A stretch of DNA of 64,000 nt. It comes from Paracoccaceae bacterium. Lineage in GTDB: Bacteria > Pseudomonadota > Alphaproteobacteria > Rhodobacterales > Rhodobacteraceae. Positions 8,808-17,739 of the stretch are shown one piece after another. The stretch's first letter is position 1. Every line of letters begins with the position of its first letter. The notes beneath the pieces are model-generated. The model was not told where the DNA came from. It worked only from the letters and a program-made list of their open reading frames with translations, and did not search any database. The stretch lies in the NCBI GenBank assembly GCA_020425085.1, contig JAGQRW010000007.1, forward strand, positions 682,001 to 746,000, written 5' to 3'. The position numbers and the translations under genes were made by a program.

Positions 8808-9562
8808 CAGAACCTCTCCAGTGCCTTGTCGAGCCAGCCGAGGAAACCGCCGGTCTCGGTGGGCAGATCATCAAGATAGGGGGCCAGCAGGTCGATCTTG
8901 CCATCGCCGGTAATATCGGTTTTCGGCCGGGGCGGCAGGTAACGGTTGACCGGTCTGGTTGCCTGTTCGGGCATCAGTTCCATACCGCCCCGCGCCGCAC
9001 TCAGTCGCGAAACATGGCTATCGGGATCGGCGAAATCGCCGAAATGCCGCGCGCCCGCGGGGCAGGTGCGCACGCAGGCAGGAATGCGGTCAATTTCCGG
9101 AATATTGTCGTTGTAGATGCGATCAACACACAGGGTGCATTTCTTCATCACCCCTTCGGCGCGGTCCATTTCGCGCGCACCATAGGGGCAGGCCCAGGCG
9201 CACAGGCCGCAGCCGATGCAGTCGCTTTCATTAACCAGAACGATGCCATCTTCAACGCGCTTGTAGCTTGCCCCGGTGGGACAGACGGTGACACAGGGGG
9301 CGGCCTCGCAATGCAGGCAGGATTTCGGGAAATGCACGGTTTGCGCTGTTCGCCCCGGTTGTTTAACCTCATAGGTATGGACGCGGTTCAGAAAAGTGCC
9401 GACTGGTTTTTCGCCGTAAGCATCCATATCCGACAAGGGCGCGCCGTAATTCGAGGTATTCCATTCCTTGCAGTTGATCACGCAGGCGTGGCAACCCACA
9501 CAGGTATCAAGGTCGATCACCAGGCCAAGTTTCTTTTCGGTGGTCTGGGGCAGGGCGGTCAT
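8807..9562 (-). CDS. soeB: Sulfite dehydrogenase iron-sulfur subunit SoeB
   Basis: DmsB/NrfC-type ferredoxin subunit of 251 residues. Four [4Fe-4S] cysteine groups are visible: CVGCHACVINC, CLHCEAAPCVTVCP, CIGCGLCAWACP, and CTLC ... CVRTCP. There is no signal peptide, which fits a cytoplasmic complex. The C-terminal extension (about residues 200-251, with TDITGDGKIDLLAPYLDDLP) is longer than in DmsB. Translation overlaps the upstream hydrolase by 4 bases and soeC by 1 base, so the subunits are coupled. Confidence 0.82.
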   Translation of the reverse strand: MTALPQTTEKKLGLVIDLDTCVGCHACVINCKEWNTSNYGAPLSDMDAYGEKPVGTFLNRVHTYEVKQPGRTAQTVHFPKSCLHCEAAPCVTVCPTGASYKRVEDGIVLVNESDCIGCGLCAWACPYGAREMDRAEGVMKKCTLCVDRIYNDNIPEIDRIPACVRTCPAGARHFGDFADPDSHVSRLSAARGGMELMPEQATRPVNRYLPPRPKTDITGDGKIDLLAPYLDDLPTETGGFLGWLDKALERF

Positions 9563-10395
9563 GCGGCGGCTCCGATTTGTTGATTGCAGAAATCGGCGAG
9601 GTCGCGGTTGAAACGATCGGGTGATTCCAGAAACGGCGCGTGGCCGGTGTATTCGTATAGATGCAGGGTGCCGGATTTCAGACTTTCAGACAGCGCAATG
9701 CCGGTGGCAGGTAAAACCACCTTATCCTCGACGCCGTGAATGACCAGACCGGGTTTGTTCATGGTGGCAAAGATCGGGCGAAAATCAATACTGTCGTGAA
9801 ACAGCGCGCGGCGCACCAGCGGGCTGACCGGCAGGCTGGCGGCGACCAAAGATTCGGTGAATTCGGCACTGGCAAGTGGTTGGAAGGTCGAGTTTTCGAC
9901 AAATGCCCGGGTGGCGGCATCGCGGATCAGGTTGTCATCGGCGTAAAGATCGGGGTTCATGCCGGGGCTGTCGGCTGCGGCCATCCAATCCTCGCGCGCC
10001 TTGCCGATGGCGGCAAGGCTGCTGACCAGCACCACACCGGCAATGCCGGCATCGCCGAACCGATCCAGATAGGCGGCAATCACCCGACTTCCATAAGACC
10101 AGCCGACCAGATTGGGCGCGGTTAGGTTCAATGTCTTGATGATGGCGGCGATATCTTCAGCCCATAGGCGGGTATCGGTATAGGCACTGGCATCCTCGGG
10201 CGCGTCAGATGCGCCATGGCCGCGCAGATCGAACGCCACCAGCCGGAGGGTTTTCGCCAGCGGTGCCAGCGACTGCCAACTGATATGGCTTTGCGCCCAG
10301 CCGTGAATCAGCACCAGCGCGGGCGCGTTTTCTGGCCCCTGATCGGTGACGTGCAGCTTCAGGCCGCCGCCGCCCTTGATGCTGTGAACACGCAT
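9559..10395 (-). CDS. Alpha/beta hydrolase inserted in the soe operon
   Basis: Predicted serine hydrolase of 278 residues with the alpha/beta fold: oxyanion region LIHGWAQSHISW, nucleophile elbow GWSYGS, acid region HGVEDKVVLP and catalytic His in YTGHAPFLE. The ATG at 10395 overlaps the soeA stop (TGATG); a TTG just before it is also possible. It lies between soeA and soeB, with overlaps on both sides. It must therefore be co-expressed with the molybdoenzyme, although no known SoeABC subunit has this fold. Substrate unknown. Confidence 0.85.
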   Translation of the reverse strand: MRVHSIKGGGGLKLHVTDQGPENAPALVLIHGWAQSHISWQSLAPLAKTLRLVAFDLRGHGASDAPEDASAYTDTRLWAEDIAAIIKTLNLTAPNLVGWSYGSRVIAAYLDRFGDAGIAGVVLVSSLAAIGKAREDWMAAADSPGMNPDLYADDNLIRDAATRAFVENSTFQPLASAEFTESLVAASLPVSPLVRRALFHDSIDFRPIFATMNKPGLVIHGVEDKVVLPATGIALSESLKSGTLHLYEYTGHAPFLESPDRFNRDLADFCNQQIGAAA

Positions 10396-13241
10396 CAAAA
10401 CTTGTCCCCATATGTCAGATTCTTCGGCCCCCTGCCAACCGGGGAATGTTGAGGTGATGCGTGAGGCTGACTTTGCAAGCCTTTGGGAACATTGGTTTTT
10501 TCAATCCTTACCCTTAGGTCAAACCACGCCGCCTGTCCGGTGATCGGGTCTGAGTTGGACCATCTGAGGCCATCTCCCTTCGGTGGCAACAGCTCATGTA
10601 TCAGGTTGTTCAACAGAAACCCCTTGTTGGCCTCGGGCGCTTTTTCGTCCAGCGCCCATGCCCCGGCGCGTTTGCCGATGGCGTTCCATGTCCACATCGT
10701 CTTGGCGTTCAGCGCCTCCATCTTTACCACCGGCACGATGATCTCGCCGTGATGCGAGGTGACGCGGGCCCAGTCGCCTTTGGCAAATTCGTGTTGTTGC
10801 CAGATCTCGCCCGATACGAACAGCGGATTGGTGCCGTGGATCTGCCTGAGCCAGGCGTTCTGACTGCCCCAACTGTGATACATCGCCATCGGTCGCTGGG
10901 TCAGCGCGTGCAGCGGATATTCTTTGGTGTCGATCAGGTCGCCTTCAAACGGTGGCCACCAGATCGGCAGCGGGTCCATCGCGGCCCTGACCTGCTGGCG
11001 CAGATGTTCGGGCGGCTGATGTTCGCCATGCCCTTCGGCGGCCAGGCGGAATTTTTGCATCGGCTCGACATAAAGGTTGAACAGATAGGGCTGCGGCGCG
11101 TCATAAAGCCCGCGTTCGACCGCCCAATCCTGATAGTCCATGTTCCACGGCTTGAAAAACCGCGCCTCGGGCGGGATGTGATCCAGCCAGAAACCGCCAT
11201 TGTCGATATAGGCCTTGATCTGGTCGGGGTTGGGTTCGCCCCGGCCCTTGCCCATGCCGTCCTTGCCGCGAAAACCCGCCAGCGGGCCGATGCCGGGGCG
11301 GCGTTCGTGGTTCTGGATGTAGTCGGCGTAATCCTTGTACCGAGGCGAGCCATCCTCGTTCACCATGCCCGGCAGGCCAAGGCGGCTGCCAAGCTGGATC
11401 AGTGCCGACTGGAAACCACGAACCCCCGCATGGCCCGGTCGATCCGGTTCCACCACCGGCCAGCGGATGCTGTCGGCAACCGCCTCGGGTTCCGATATCG
11501 GCCGGTCCAGCAGACTGATGCAGTCATGGCGTTCAAGATAGGTGGTGTCGGGCAGGATCAGATCGGCAAACGCCACCATTTCCGATGAATAGGCGTCGGA
11601 ATAGATGATATGCGGAATGACATATTCACCGTCTTCCCGCTTGTCGGTCAGCATCTCCATCACGCCACTGGTGTTCATCGACGAATTCCAGGACATGTTG
11701 GCCATATACATGAACAGCGTGTCGATCCGGTAGGGATCGCCTGCATGGGCGTTGGAGATCACCATATGCATCAGCCCATGCGCCGACATCGGATTTTCCC
11801 AGGTGAACGCCTTGTCGATGCGCGCCGCCGTGCCGTCTTTGCGCACCAGCAGATCATCTGGCCCCTGCACGAAACCCAGATGCGGGCCGTTCAGCGGCTG
11901 GCCCGGCGTCACCCCCATATGCGGTTTCGGATGTGCCTCGACCGGCTTGGGATAGGGGGGTTTGAAACGAAAACCGCCGGGCACCTCGACACTGCCCAAC
12001 AGGATTTGCAGAACGTGAAGGGCGCGGCAGGTCTGAAACCCGTTGGAATGCGCCGAAATCCCGCGCATGGCGTGAAAAGCAACCGGGCGGCCGATCATCT
12101 GCCGGTGTTTTTCGCCTTTCCAGTCGGTCCAGGGCTGGTCGATGACGATTTCCTCATCGAACGCCACTTTTGCCAGTTCGGCAGCGATGCGTTTTATCCG
12201 CTCGGGCAGAATGCCGCAGCGTTCGGCAACTGCCTCGGGCGTGTATTCATCGCTCAGGTATTTTTCCGCCAGCTGTTGAAATACCGGCCGGTGTGATATC
12301 CCGGCGTGGCGATAGGAACCCGCCAGATCTGGCCTGATGCCTTTTTTGTCAAACGCCGCCGGTTTGCCTGACTTTCGGTCCAGAACCAGCGGTTTGCCGT
12401 CCGCATCACGCAGAAACAGGCCGTGTTCGGGTGACTTGTCGTCGCCATTCACCAGGAACGGCGCGTTGGTATAGCGCAAAAGGTATTCCAGATCGACCTT
12501 GCCGGCGCGCAGCAGTTCATGGATCAGCGCCAGAATGAACAACCCGTCAGTGCCCGGCGTGATGCCGACCCATTCATCCGCCACCGCGTTGTAGCCAGAT
12601 CGGATCGGGTTGACGCCGATCACCTTGGCGCCATTGGCCTTGAGCTTGCCCAGCCCGATCTTGATCGGGTTGCTGTCGTGGTCTTCGGCCACGCCGAAGA
12701 TCATGAACAGGCGGGTGCGATCCCAGTCCGGCGCGCCAAATTCCCAGAACGCACCCCCCATGGTATAGATGCCCGCCGCCGCCATGTTGACCGAGCAAAA
12801 CCCGCCATGGGCGGCATAGTTCGGTGTGCCAAATGCCTGCGCCCACCAGCTTGTCAGCGATTGCGACTGATCGCGCCCGGTGAAAAACGCCAGTTTTTCC
12901 GGCGCGGTTTCGCGGATCGGCCTTAACCAGCCTTCGGCGATCTGAAACGCCTCATCCCAGGTGATTTCCTGAAACTCGCCGGAACCGCGCGGCCCGATGC
13001 GTTTCATCGGCGCGTTCAGGCGTGAAGGGGCGTAATGCTGCATGATGCCGGCGCTGCCCTTGGCGCATAAAACCCCCTGATTGACCGGGTGATCACGGTT
13101 GCCTTCGATATATTTGACGCGGCCGTTCTTCAGATGCACGTTGATGCCGCAGCGGCAGGCGCACATGTAACAGGTGGTTTTGCGGATCTCGTCAGAAACC
13201 TCGGGCGAGGTGTCAAGCGCGGGCTGGTCAAAGGCTGGCAT
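10395..13241 (-). CDS. soeA: Sulfite dehydrogenase molybdopterin subunit SoeA
   Basis: DMSO-reductase-family catalytic subunit (948 residues) expected to oxidise sulfite to sulfate in the cytoplasm. The N-terminal [4Fe-4S] motif is C-x2-C-x3-C-x27-C (CYMCACRC ... GVLCAKG). Molybdopterin-binding signatures follow (FFTGRDQSQS; MIFGVAEDHDSNPIK; VIGVNPIRSGY), and the Cys in GGFCSVN is the likely Mo ligand. There is no Tat signal. The start at 13241 is chosen because an upstream ATG (13289) would lie inside a TATAAT -10 element. xsc lies 136 bases upstream, and the pairing supports sulfite as substrate over other DMSOR substrates. Confidence 0.8.
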   Translation of the reverse strand: MPAFDQPALDTSPEVSDEIRKTTCYMCACRCGINVHLKNGRVKYIEGNRDHPVNQGVLCAKGSAGIMQHYAPSRLNAPMKRIGPRGSGEFQEITWDEAFQIAEGWLRPIRETAPEKLAFFTGRDQSQSLTSWWAQAFGTPNYAAHGGFCSVNMAAAGIYTMGGAFWEFGAPDWDRTRLFMIFGVAEDHDSNPIKIGLGKLKANGAKVIGVNPIRSGYNAVADEWVGITPGTDGLFILALIHELLRAGKVDLEYLLRYTNAPFLVNGDDKSPEHGLFLRDADGKPLVLDRKSGKPAAFDKKGIRPDLAGSYRHAGISHRPVFQQLAEKYLSDEYTPEAVAERCGILPERIKRIAAELAKVAFDEEIVIDQPWTDWKGEKHRQMIGRPVAFHAMRGISAHSNGFQTCRALHVLQILLGSVEVPGGFRFKPPYPKPVEAHPKPHMGVTPGQPLNGPHLGFVQGPDDLLVRKDGTAARIDKAFTWENPMSAHGLMHMVISNAHAGDPYRIDTLFMYMANMSWNSSMNTSGVMEMLTDKREDGEYVIPHIIYSDAYSSEMVAFADLILPDTTYLERHDCISLLDRPISEPEAVADSIRWPVVEPDRPGHAGVRGFQSALIQLGSRLGLPGMVNEDGSPRYKDYADYIQNHERRPGIGPLAGFRGKDGMGKGRGEPNPDQIKAYIDNGGFWLDHIPPEARFFKPWNMDYQDWAVERGLYDAPQPYLFNLYVEPMQKFRLAAEGHGEHQPPEHLRQQVRAAMDPLPIWWPPFEGDLIDTKEYPLHALTQRPMAMYHSWGSQNAWLRQIHGTNPLFVSGEIWQQHEFAKGDWARVTSHHGEIIVPVVKMEALNAKTMWTWNAIGKRAGAWALDEKAPEANKGFLLNNLIHELLPPKGDGLRWSNSDPITGQAAWFDLRVRIEKTNVPKGLQSQPHASPQHSPVGRGPKNLTYGDKF

Positions 13242-13287
13242 GGTGCAATCTTTATCCCTGACGATGCTGCCGTTCTTTGGGTGCGGC

Positions 13288-13316
13288 ATTATATTAGATC
13301 ATTTGAATGTATCTAA
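13288..13316 (-). promoter_or_regulatory. Promoter with overlapping dyad before soeA
   Basis: On the - strand, a perfect TATAAT (13288-13293) is 17 bases from TTAGAT (13311-13316). The spacer edges form the dyad TTAGAT-N11-ATCTAA (13294-13316), so a regulator bound there would cover the -35 to -10 region. Transcription would begin near 13281, about 40 bases before the soeA ATG. Confidence 0.6.
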
Positions 13317-13377
13317 CCGCGCCGCGCCACGATTGTCCAGAATTCTTGCGGCTTTAGCCGGGGTTTGCGGCCTCATG

Positions 13378-15147
13378 TCACTGCGGGCGCATGTCGGTGG
13401 CATTGATGCCCGCCAGCTTGACCGGCTTTTTCATCGCGTCGCGGCGGAATGGCTCGCCCAGTTCCTGGTTGAGCAGAACCTCGATGAAGCTGGTGACACC
13501 ATCTTCCATCTGCGCGCGGATTGCCTGTTGCAGGGATTGGCTCAACTCTGCCATGGTGCGCACCTCTGCCCCGTTCAGACCACAAGCCTTGGCGATCCCG
13601 GCATAGGAAACGCCGGTATCAAGCTCGGTGCCGACGAAATTGTCGTCATACCAAAGCGTCGTGTTGCGTTTTTCCGCACCCCACTGGTAGTTGCGGAAAA
13701 TGACCATGGTGATCGGCGGCCAGCCATTGCGCCCGATCGCCACCATTTCGTTCATGGAAATGCCAAAGGCGCCATCACCTGCAAAGCCCACCACCGGCAT
13801 ATCGGGATTGCCGATCTTGGCGCCGACGATCGCGGGAAAGCCATAGCCACAAGGGCCGAACAGGCCGGGGGCCAGGTATTTGCGCCCCGCCTCAAAGCTG
13901 GGATAGGCGTTGCCGATGGCGCAGTTGTTGCCGATATCCGAACTGATGATCGCCTGTTTCGGCAGCACCGACTGGATCGCCCGCCAGGCCATGCGCGGGC
14001 TGATCTTTGCCGGTTCACGCTGTTGGGCGCGCGCGTTCCAACTGGTGCCGGGATCGTCCGCCTCATGATCCATCGAGGTAAGTTCCTGCGCCCATTTCGA
14101 TTTCAGCGCGGCGATCAACTGAACGCGATCCTTGCGCCCGGCATCGCCCGCATCTACGCCAAGCGCCGCCAGAATGCCGTCGGCAACCTTGCCCGCGTCG
14201 CCAACTATGCCCACCTGAACCGGCTTGGTCAGGCCGATGCGGTCCGGGTTGATATCGACCTGGATCAGCTTTGCATCCTTGGGCCAGTAGTCGATGCCAT
14301 AACCCGGCAGGATCGAGAACGGGTTCAGCCTTGTGCCAAGTGCCAGCACCACATCGGCCTGCTGGATCAGCTGCATCGCCGCCTTGGAGCCGTTATAGCC
14401 AAGCGGCCCGGCAAACAGCGGATGGCTGCCGGGAAAGGCGTCGTTATGCTGGTAGTTGCAGCAGACCGGGGCATCCAGCCGCTCAGCCAGTTCGACCGAC
14501 CTGCCGATGGCACCGGCCAGGATCACGCCCGCGCCGTTCAGGATCACCGGGAACTTTGCCCCGGACAACAGGCGCGCGGCCTCGGCGATGGCGGTCTTGC
14601 CGCCTGCGGGGCGTTCGAATTCGACGATCGGGGGCAGGGCGATATCGACCACCTCGGTCCACATGTCCCGCGGCAGGTTGATCTGCGCCGGTGCCGAGCG
14701 GCGGCGTGCGTTCATGATGACGCGGTTCAGAACCTCGGCCACGCGGGTGGGATCGCGTACTTCTTCCTGATAGCAGACCATATCGGCGAACAGGCGCATC
14801 TGTTCGACCTCTTGAAACCCGCCCTGTCCGATGGTCCTGTTGGCGGCCTGCGGTGTCACCAGCAGCATCGGCGTGTGGTTCCAGTAGGCGGTTTTGACAG
14901 CGGTCACGAAATTGGTGATGCCTGGGCCGTTCTGGGCGATCAGCATCGCCATCTTGCCGGTGGTGCGGCTGAACCCGTCGGCCATATAGCCGCCGTTGCA
15001 TTCATGTGCCACGTCCCAGAACCGGATGCCCGCCGCCGGGAAAAGATCCGATATCGGCATGAAGGCGGAACCGATGATGCCGAACGCATGTTCGATGCCA
15101 TGCATTTGCAGCACTTTTACAAAGGCTTCTTCGGTGGTCATTTTCAT
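13378..15147 (-). CDS. xsc: Sulfoacetaldehyde acetyltransferase Xsc
   Basis: ThDP enzyme that converts sulfoacetaldehyde plus phosphate to acetyl phosphate and sulfite, the desulfonation step for taurine and related C2 sulfonates. It has 589 residues from ATG 15147 (GGAG 12 bases upstream), beginning MKMTTEEAFVKVLQ. Xsc hallmarks are HAFGIIGSAFMPISDLFP, VKTAYWNHTPMLLVTPQAA, QGGFQEVEQM, NYQHNDAFPGSHPLFAGP and the ThDP motif GFAGDGAFGIS. Other acetolactate synthase-like enzymes lack this combination. No phosphotransacetylase or taurine transaminase gene is in the window. Confidence 0.93.
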   Translation of the reverse strand: MKMTTEEAFVKVLQMHGIEHAFGIIGSAFMPISDLFPAAGIRFWDVAHECNGGYMADGFSRTTGKMAMLIAQNGPGITNFVTAVKTAYWNHTPMLLVTPQAANRTIGQGGFQEVEQMRLFADMVCYQEEVRDPTRVAEVLNRVIMNARRRSAPAQINLPRDMWTEVVDIALPPIVEFERPAGGKTAIAEAARLLSGAKFPVILNGAGVILAGAIGRSVELAERLDAPVCCNYQHNDAFPGSHPLFAGPLGYNGSKAAMQLIQQADVVLALGTRLNPFSILPGYGIDYWPKDAKLIQVDINPDRIGLTKPVQVGIVGDAGKVADGILAALGVDAGDAGRKDRVQLIAALKSKWAQELTSMDHEADDPGTSWNARAQQREPAKISPRMAWRAIQSVLPKQAIISSDIGNNCAIGNAYPSFEAGRKYLAPGLFGPCGYGFPAIVGAKIGNPDMPVVGFAGDGAFGISMNEMVAIGRNGWPPITMVIFRNYQWGAEKRNTTLWYDDNFVGTELDTGVSYAGIAKACGLNGAEVRTMAELSQSLQQAIRAQMEDGVTSFIEVLLNQELGEPFRRDAMKKPVKLAGINATDMRPQ

Positions 15148-15224
15148 TTCAGATGGCTCCACAAATGTCGGGTTTATTGGCTGGCCGAACGGCGGTACCC
15201 GATCATGTTCGGGCATATCGGCAG

Positions 15225-15905
15225 TTATAGCCGGCTGAAATTCGACCGCCCGTCGGCGTTGAAGAAATATGGAACCCGGGCATTGCGCGCCGGGTTCTTC
15301 AGATCGGCCTCGACTTCGGCAAGGGCAACTTCGGTGATGAAGGGCAGATCGAAACTTCGCGCTTCGGCCAGCGGGATCCATTGCAGATGGCTGAGTTCGT
15401 CGCAGGCCTGATCAAAATTATCCAGATCGCTGGCGACCCTTTCGGTATCAACCAGAAAGAACCGCGCATCGAATCGCCGGGGGCGGCCCGGCGGGGTGAC
15501 GGCGCGAAACACGAATTTCATGCCTTCGCCACTGGGCAGAACCCCGTGCTGGAAAAAGCTGCGCCAACCGGCGGGCACCTTGTCGGCCAACGCCCTGGCG
15601 GAATCGTCAGGCTTGCCCAGCAAAAGGCCGGTCTCTTCCCAGATCTCGCGAATCGCAGCCAGAATCAGCGGCTCGGCCAGTTCGGGGTTGGCGGCCATTC
15701 GCAACCGCGACATGTTGGGTTCGGCCATGCCGCTGGCCAACGGCACCCCGGTATCGGTACGGTCAAGCGCGCCACCGGGAAACACGAACTTGTTCGGCAT
15801 GAAGGCGGCGGCATGTCCGCGCTGCCCCATCAGTATCCGTGGTTCTGTCGATTTGTCGCGCAAAAGGATGACGGTTGCCGCATCCCTGATATCTGTCTTG
15901 TTCAT
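15225..15905 (-). CDS. NUDIX hydrolase
   Basis: Predicted pyrophosphohydrolase of 226 residues. The NUDIX box is split by an insertion: GGALDRTD at about residues 44-51, then REIWEETGLLLG at about 86-97, as in the larger NUDT19-like/CoA-type NUDIX proteins. It starts VILLRDKSTEPRILMGQRG, the usual first strand. It lies between the DUF983 gene and xsc on the same strand. A link to sulfonate metabolism is not evident, and the substrate cannot be read from the sequence. Confidence 0.85.
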   Translation of the reverse strand: MNKTDIRDAATVILLRDKSTEPRILMGQRGHAAAFMPNKFVFPGGALDRTDTGVPLASGMAEPNMSRLRMAANPELAEPLILAAIREIWEETGLLLGKPDDSARALADKVPAGWRSFFQHGVLPSGEGMKFVFRAVTPPGRPRRFDARFFLVDTERVASDLDNFDQACDELSHLQWIPLAEARSFDLPFITEVALAEVEADLKNPARNARVPYFFNADGRSNFSRL

Positions 15906-15958
15906 CTACTGATTACCCGGATGGTTTGCCAATCAGATAGGCAGGTCTGTGACCCGAG

Positions 15959-16378
15959 TCAAATGCCGTCGGAATTTTGCGAACCACCGCCAAAACCGTG
16001 CATCCGCCTGGACCATTGAATGGCCACGAACATTCCCTTGAAGCGCGGCAGCAAAACCAGCGCCAATGCCGAAAAGCCAACGCTGAACAATACCGCCATG
16101 ATCAGAGGATCGGGGCGGAATATGGTGAAAACGATCAGAATCATCGGTGCCAGAATATGCCCGACCACCAGAATTGTCATATAGGCCGGGCCGTCATCGG
16201 CGCGATGATGAAACAGTTCCTCGCCGCAAACCGCACAGGTGTCGCGGGTTTTCAGATAGCTGCGCATCATCGGCCCGGCACCGCAGTTGGGACATTTCAA
16301 CCTGAAGCCGCGAAGGATCGCGGATTTCATTGGCCGTTCGACCGGGGTAGGGTCATCAAAGGAAATATTTGGTTGCAT
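15959..16378 (-). CDS. DUF983 family membrane protein
   Basis: Small protein of 139 residues from ATG 16378; ATGs at 16387 and 16330 are alternatives and none has a strong ribosome site. A zinc-ribbon-like pair of knuckles (CPNCG and CAVCGEE, about residues 29-53) precedes two hydrophobic segments (YMTILVVGHILAPMILIVF and LIMAVLFSVGFSALALVLL). This is the DUF983 layout. Members are common in alphaproteobacteria and their function is unknown. It is divergent from the EF-hand gene. Confidence 0.75.
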   Translation of the reverse strand: MQPNISFDDPTPVERPMKSAILRGFRLKCPNCGAGPMMRSYLKTRDTCAVCGEELFHHRADDGPAYMTILVVGHILAPMILIVFTIFRPDPLIMAVLFSVGFSALALVLLPRFKGMFVAIQWSRRMHGFGGGSQNSDGI

Positions 16379-16545
16379 CGGCAACATATAGGATAATCCG
16401 GCGGGAATAAAAACCACCAGACACGCCTTGCGTCCGGATGTCGCAAACAGCCCTTGATTAAATGCGACGGAAAGGTGCGCCCGTCGCGTTCTAGTCTGTG
16501 AAAGCGGCCTGGTGTCGCTTGCAATCAGCCAATCGGAGATATCCA

Positions 16546-17073
16546 ATGCAGAACAAATCCTTCACCATTCTTGGCGCTGCCATCGCGCTTGGCCTCATGG
16601 CCCTGACGCCTGTACAGGCTGGCGCCAAGGGCGATCATGACCGCGGCGAACGCCAGATGTTCGATTTCAGCGCCGCCGATGCCGATGCCGATGGCATTTT
16701 GACCGAGGCGGAAATGGATGCCTACCGCGCCGCCAGATTTGCCGCCGAGGATACCGATGGCGATGGTTTTCTATCGCGCGATGAAATGCTGGCAAGCGCC
16801 ATGAAGCGCGCTGAGCAGAGGATGGCGGCGCGAATCGACAAGATGATCGAAATGCGCGACAGCAACGGCGACGGCAAGATCGCAGTCGATGAACTGGTGA
16901 TGCAGAACATGGCCAAGCGCATGTTCGTGCGCCTTGACATGGACAAGGACGGCGCGATTTCCCTCGAGGAATTCGAAAACGCCCGTGATCATCGGGGTGG
17001 CAAGGGCTGGGGCAAGCATCAACGGCATGGCGAGGGCAAGCATCGCATGCGTGAATGCAACAACGACGACTGA
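16546..17073 (+). CDS. Secreted EF-hand calcium-binding protein
   Basis: Exported protein of 175 residues starting at ATG 16546 (GGAG 7 bases upstream). A signal peptide (MQNKSFTILGAAIALGLMAL..VQA) is cleaved near residue 25. Four EF-hand-type loops follow: DADADGILTEAE, DTDGDGFLSRDE, DSNGDGKIAVDE and DMDKDGAISLEE, each with the 1-3-5-12 acidic pattern. The tail is rich in His, Gly and Lys and may bind other metals. It is followed by a strong terminator and then the ECF sigma operon, so it may share the metal-response theme without being in the same transcript. Confidence 0.88.
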   Translation: MQNKSFTILGAAIALGLMALTPVQAGAKGDHDRGERQMFDFSAADADADGILTEAEMDAYRAARFAAEDTDGDGFLSRDEMLASAMKRAEQRMAARIDKMIEMRDSNGDGKIAVDELVMQNMAKRMFVRLDMDKDGAISLEEFENARDHRGGKGWGKHQRHGEGKHRMRECNNDD

Positions 17074-17085
17074 TACCTTTGCTGG

Positions 17086-17116
17086 CGCCACCGGCCCGTT
17101 CGGCCGGTGGCGTTTT
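17086..17116 (+). terminator. Rho-independent terminator after the EF-hand gene
   Basis: CGCCACCGGCC (17086-17096) and GGCCGGTGGCG (17102-17112) make a perfect 11-bp stem with a 5-base loop, followed by TTTT. Confidence 0.85.
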
Positions 17117-17145
17117 GCCGGTTTGCCTGTTGCGGCAAAACCGGC
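17112..17145 (+). promoter_or_regulatory. Two mutually exclusive hairpins before the ECF sigma gene
   Basis: GTTTTGCCG (17112-17120) pairs with CGGCAAAAC (17133-17141). GCCGGTTT (17117-17124) can instead pair with AAACCGGC (17138-17145). Both stems are perfect and overlap each other; the first also shares base 17112 with the terminator stem. They end 13 bases before the sigma-factor start, so alternative RNA folding could affect its expression. Confidence 0.35.
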
Positions 17146-17157
17146 TAGCGAACTGGG

Positions 17158-17739
17158 ATGGAAATGCCGCTCGATACCATGTCGGAACTGGATGATGACG
17201 CCTTGCTTTTGCGCTATGGTGCGGGCGACCCTGAGGCAGCGGCGGCCTTGACCTTCAGACTGACACCGCGCGCATTATCGCTGGCAACGCGCCTCTTGGG
17301 CGATGCGGTCGAGGCTGAAGATGTGGCGCAGGAGGCGATGCTCAGGCTCTGGAAGATGGCACCGGGCTGGCGCCCGGGTGAGGCAAAGGTCACGACCTGG
17401 CTATATACCGTGGTGCGCAATCTTGCCACCGACCGGCTGCGCAAGCGAAGATCCGTCGCACTTGACGACATCCCCGAGCCGGTCGACCAACAACCCGGTG
17501 CCGAGGCGCGGATGCTGAATGGCGAACGCGCAGAGGCGCTGAATCAGGCGCTGGCCGATTTGCCGGAACGCCAGCGGATCGCCGTTGTTCTGCGGCATTT
17601 CGAAGGCATGGCCAATCCCGACATCGCCGAGGTGATCGGGGTCAGCACCGAAGCGGTCGAAAGCCTGATCGCGCGCGGCAAACGCAACCTTCATGCCCGG
17701 CTGGTGGGCGACAAGCAGAAACTGGGACTGGAAGAATGA
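17158..17739 (+). CDS. ECF-type RNA polymerase sigma factor
   Basis: Sigma-70 family extracytoplasmic-function factor of 193 residues. Region 2 shows LATRLLGDAVEAEDVAQEAMLRLW and the DNA-melting/-10 segment TWLYTVVRNLATDRLRKRR. Region 4 is LPERQRIAVVLRHFEGMANPDIAEVIG with a helix-turn-helix, then STEAVESLIARGKRNLHARL. ATG 17158 is used; ATG 17179 is also possible. It overlaps the next gene by 4 bases and heads a three-gene unit with a membrane protein and a metal-sensor-like protein. This resembles CnrH/RpoE-type modules. Confidence 0.9.
   Translation: MEMPLDTMSELDDDALLLRYGAGDPEAAAALTFRLTPRALSLATRLLGDAVEAEDVAQEAMLRLWKMAPGWRPGEAKVTTWLYTVVRNLATDRLRKRRSVALDDIPEPVDQQPGAEARMLNGERAEALNQALADLPERQRIAVVLRHFEGMANPDIAEVIGVSTEAVESLIARGKRNLHARLVGDKQKLGLEE

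Noticed and set aside
13174-15411. 745-codon open frame on the + strand opposite xsc
   Set aside because: It is antisense to a gene with clear Xsc motifs. The translation is Arg/His/Gly-rich without domain signals, as expected from GC-rich third-position bias.
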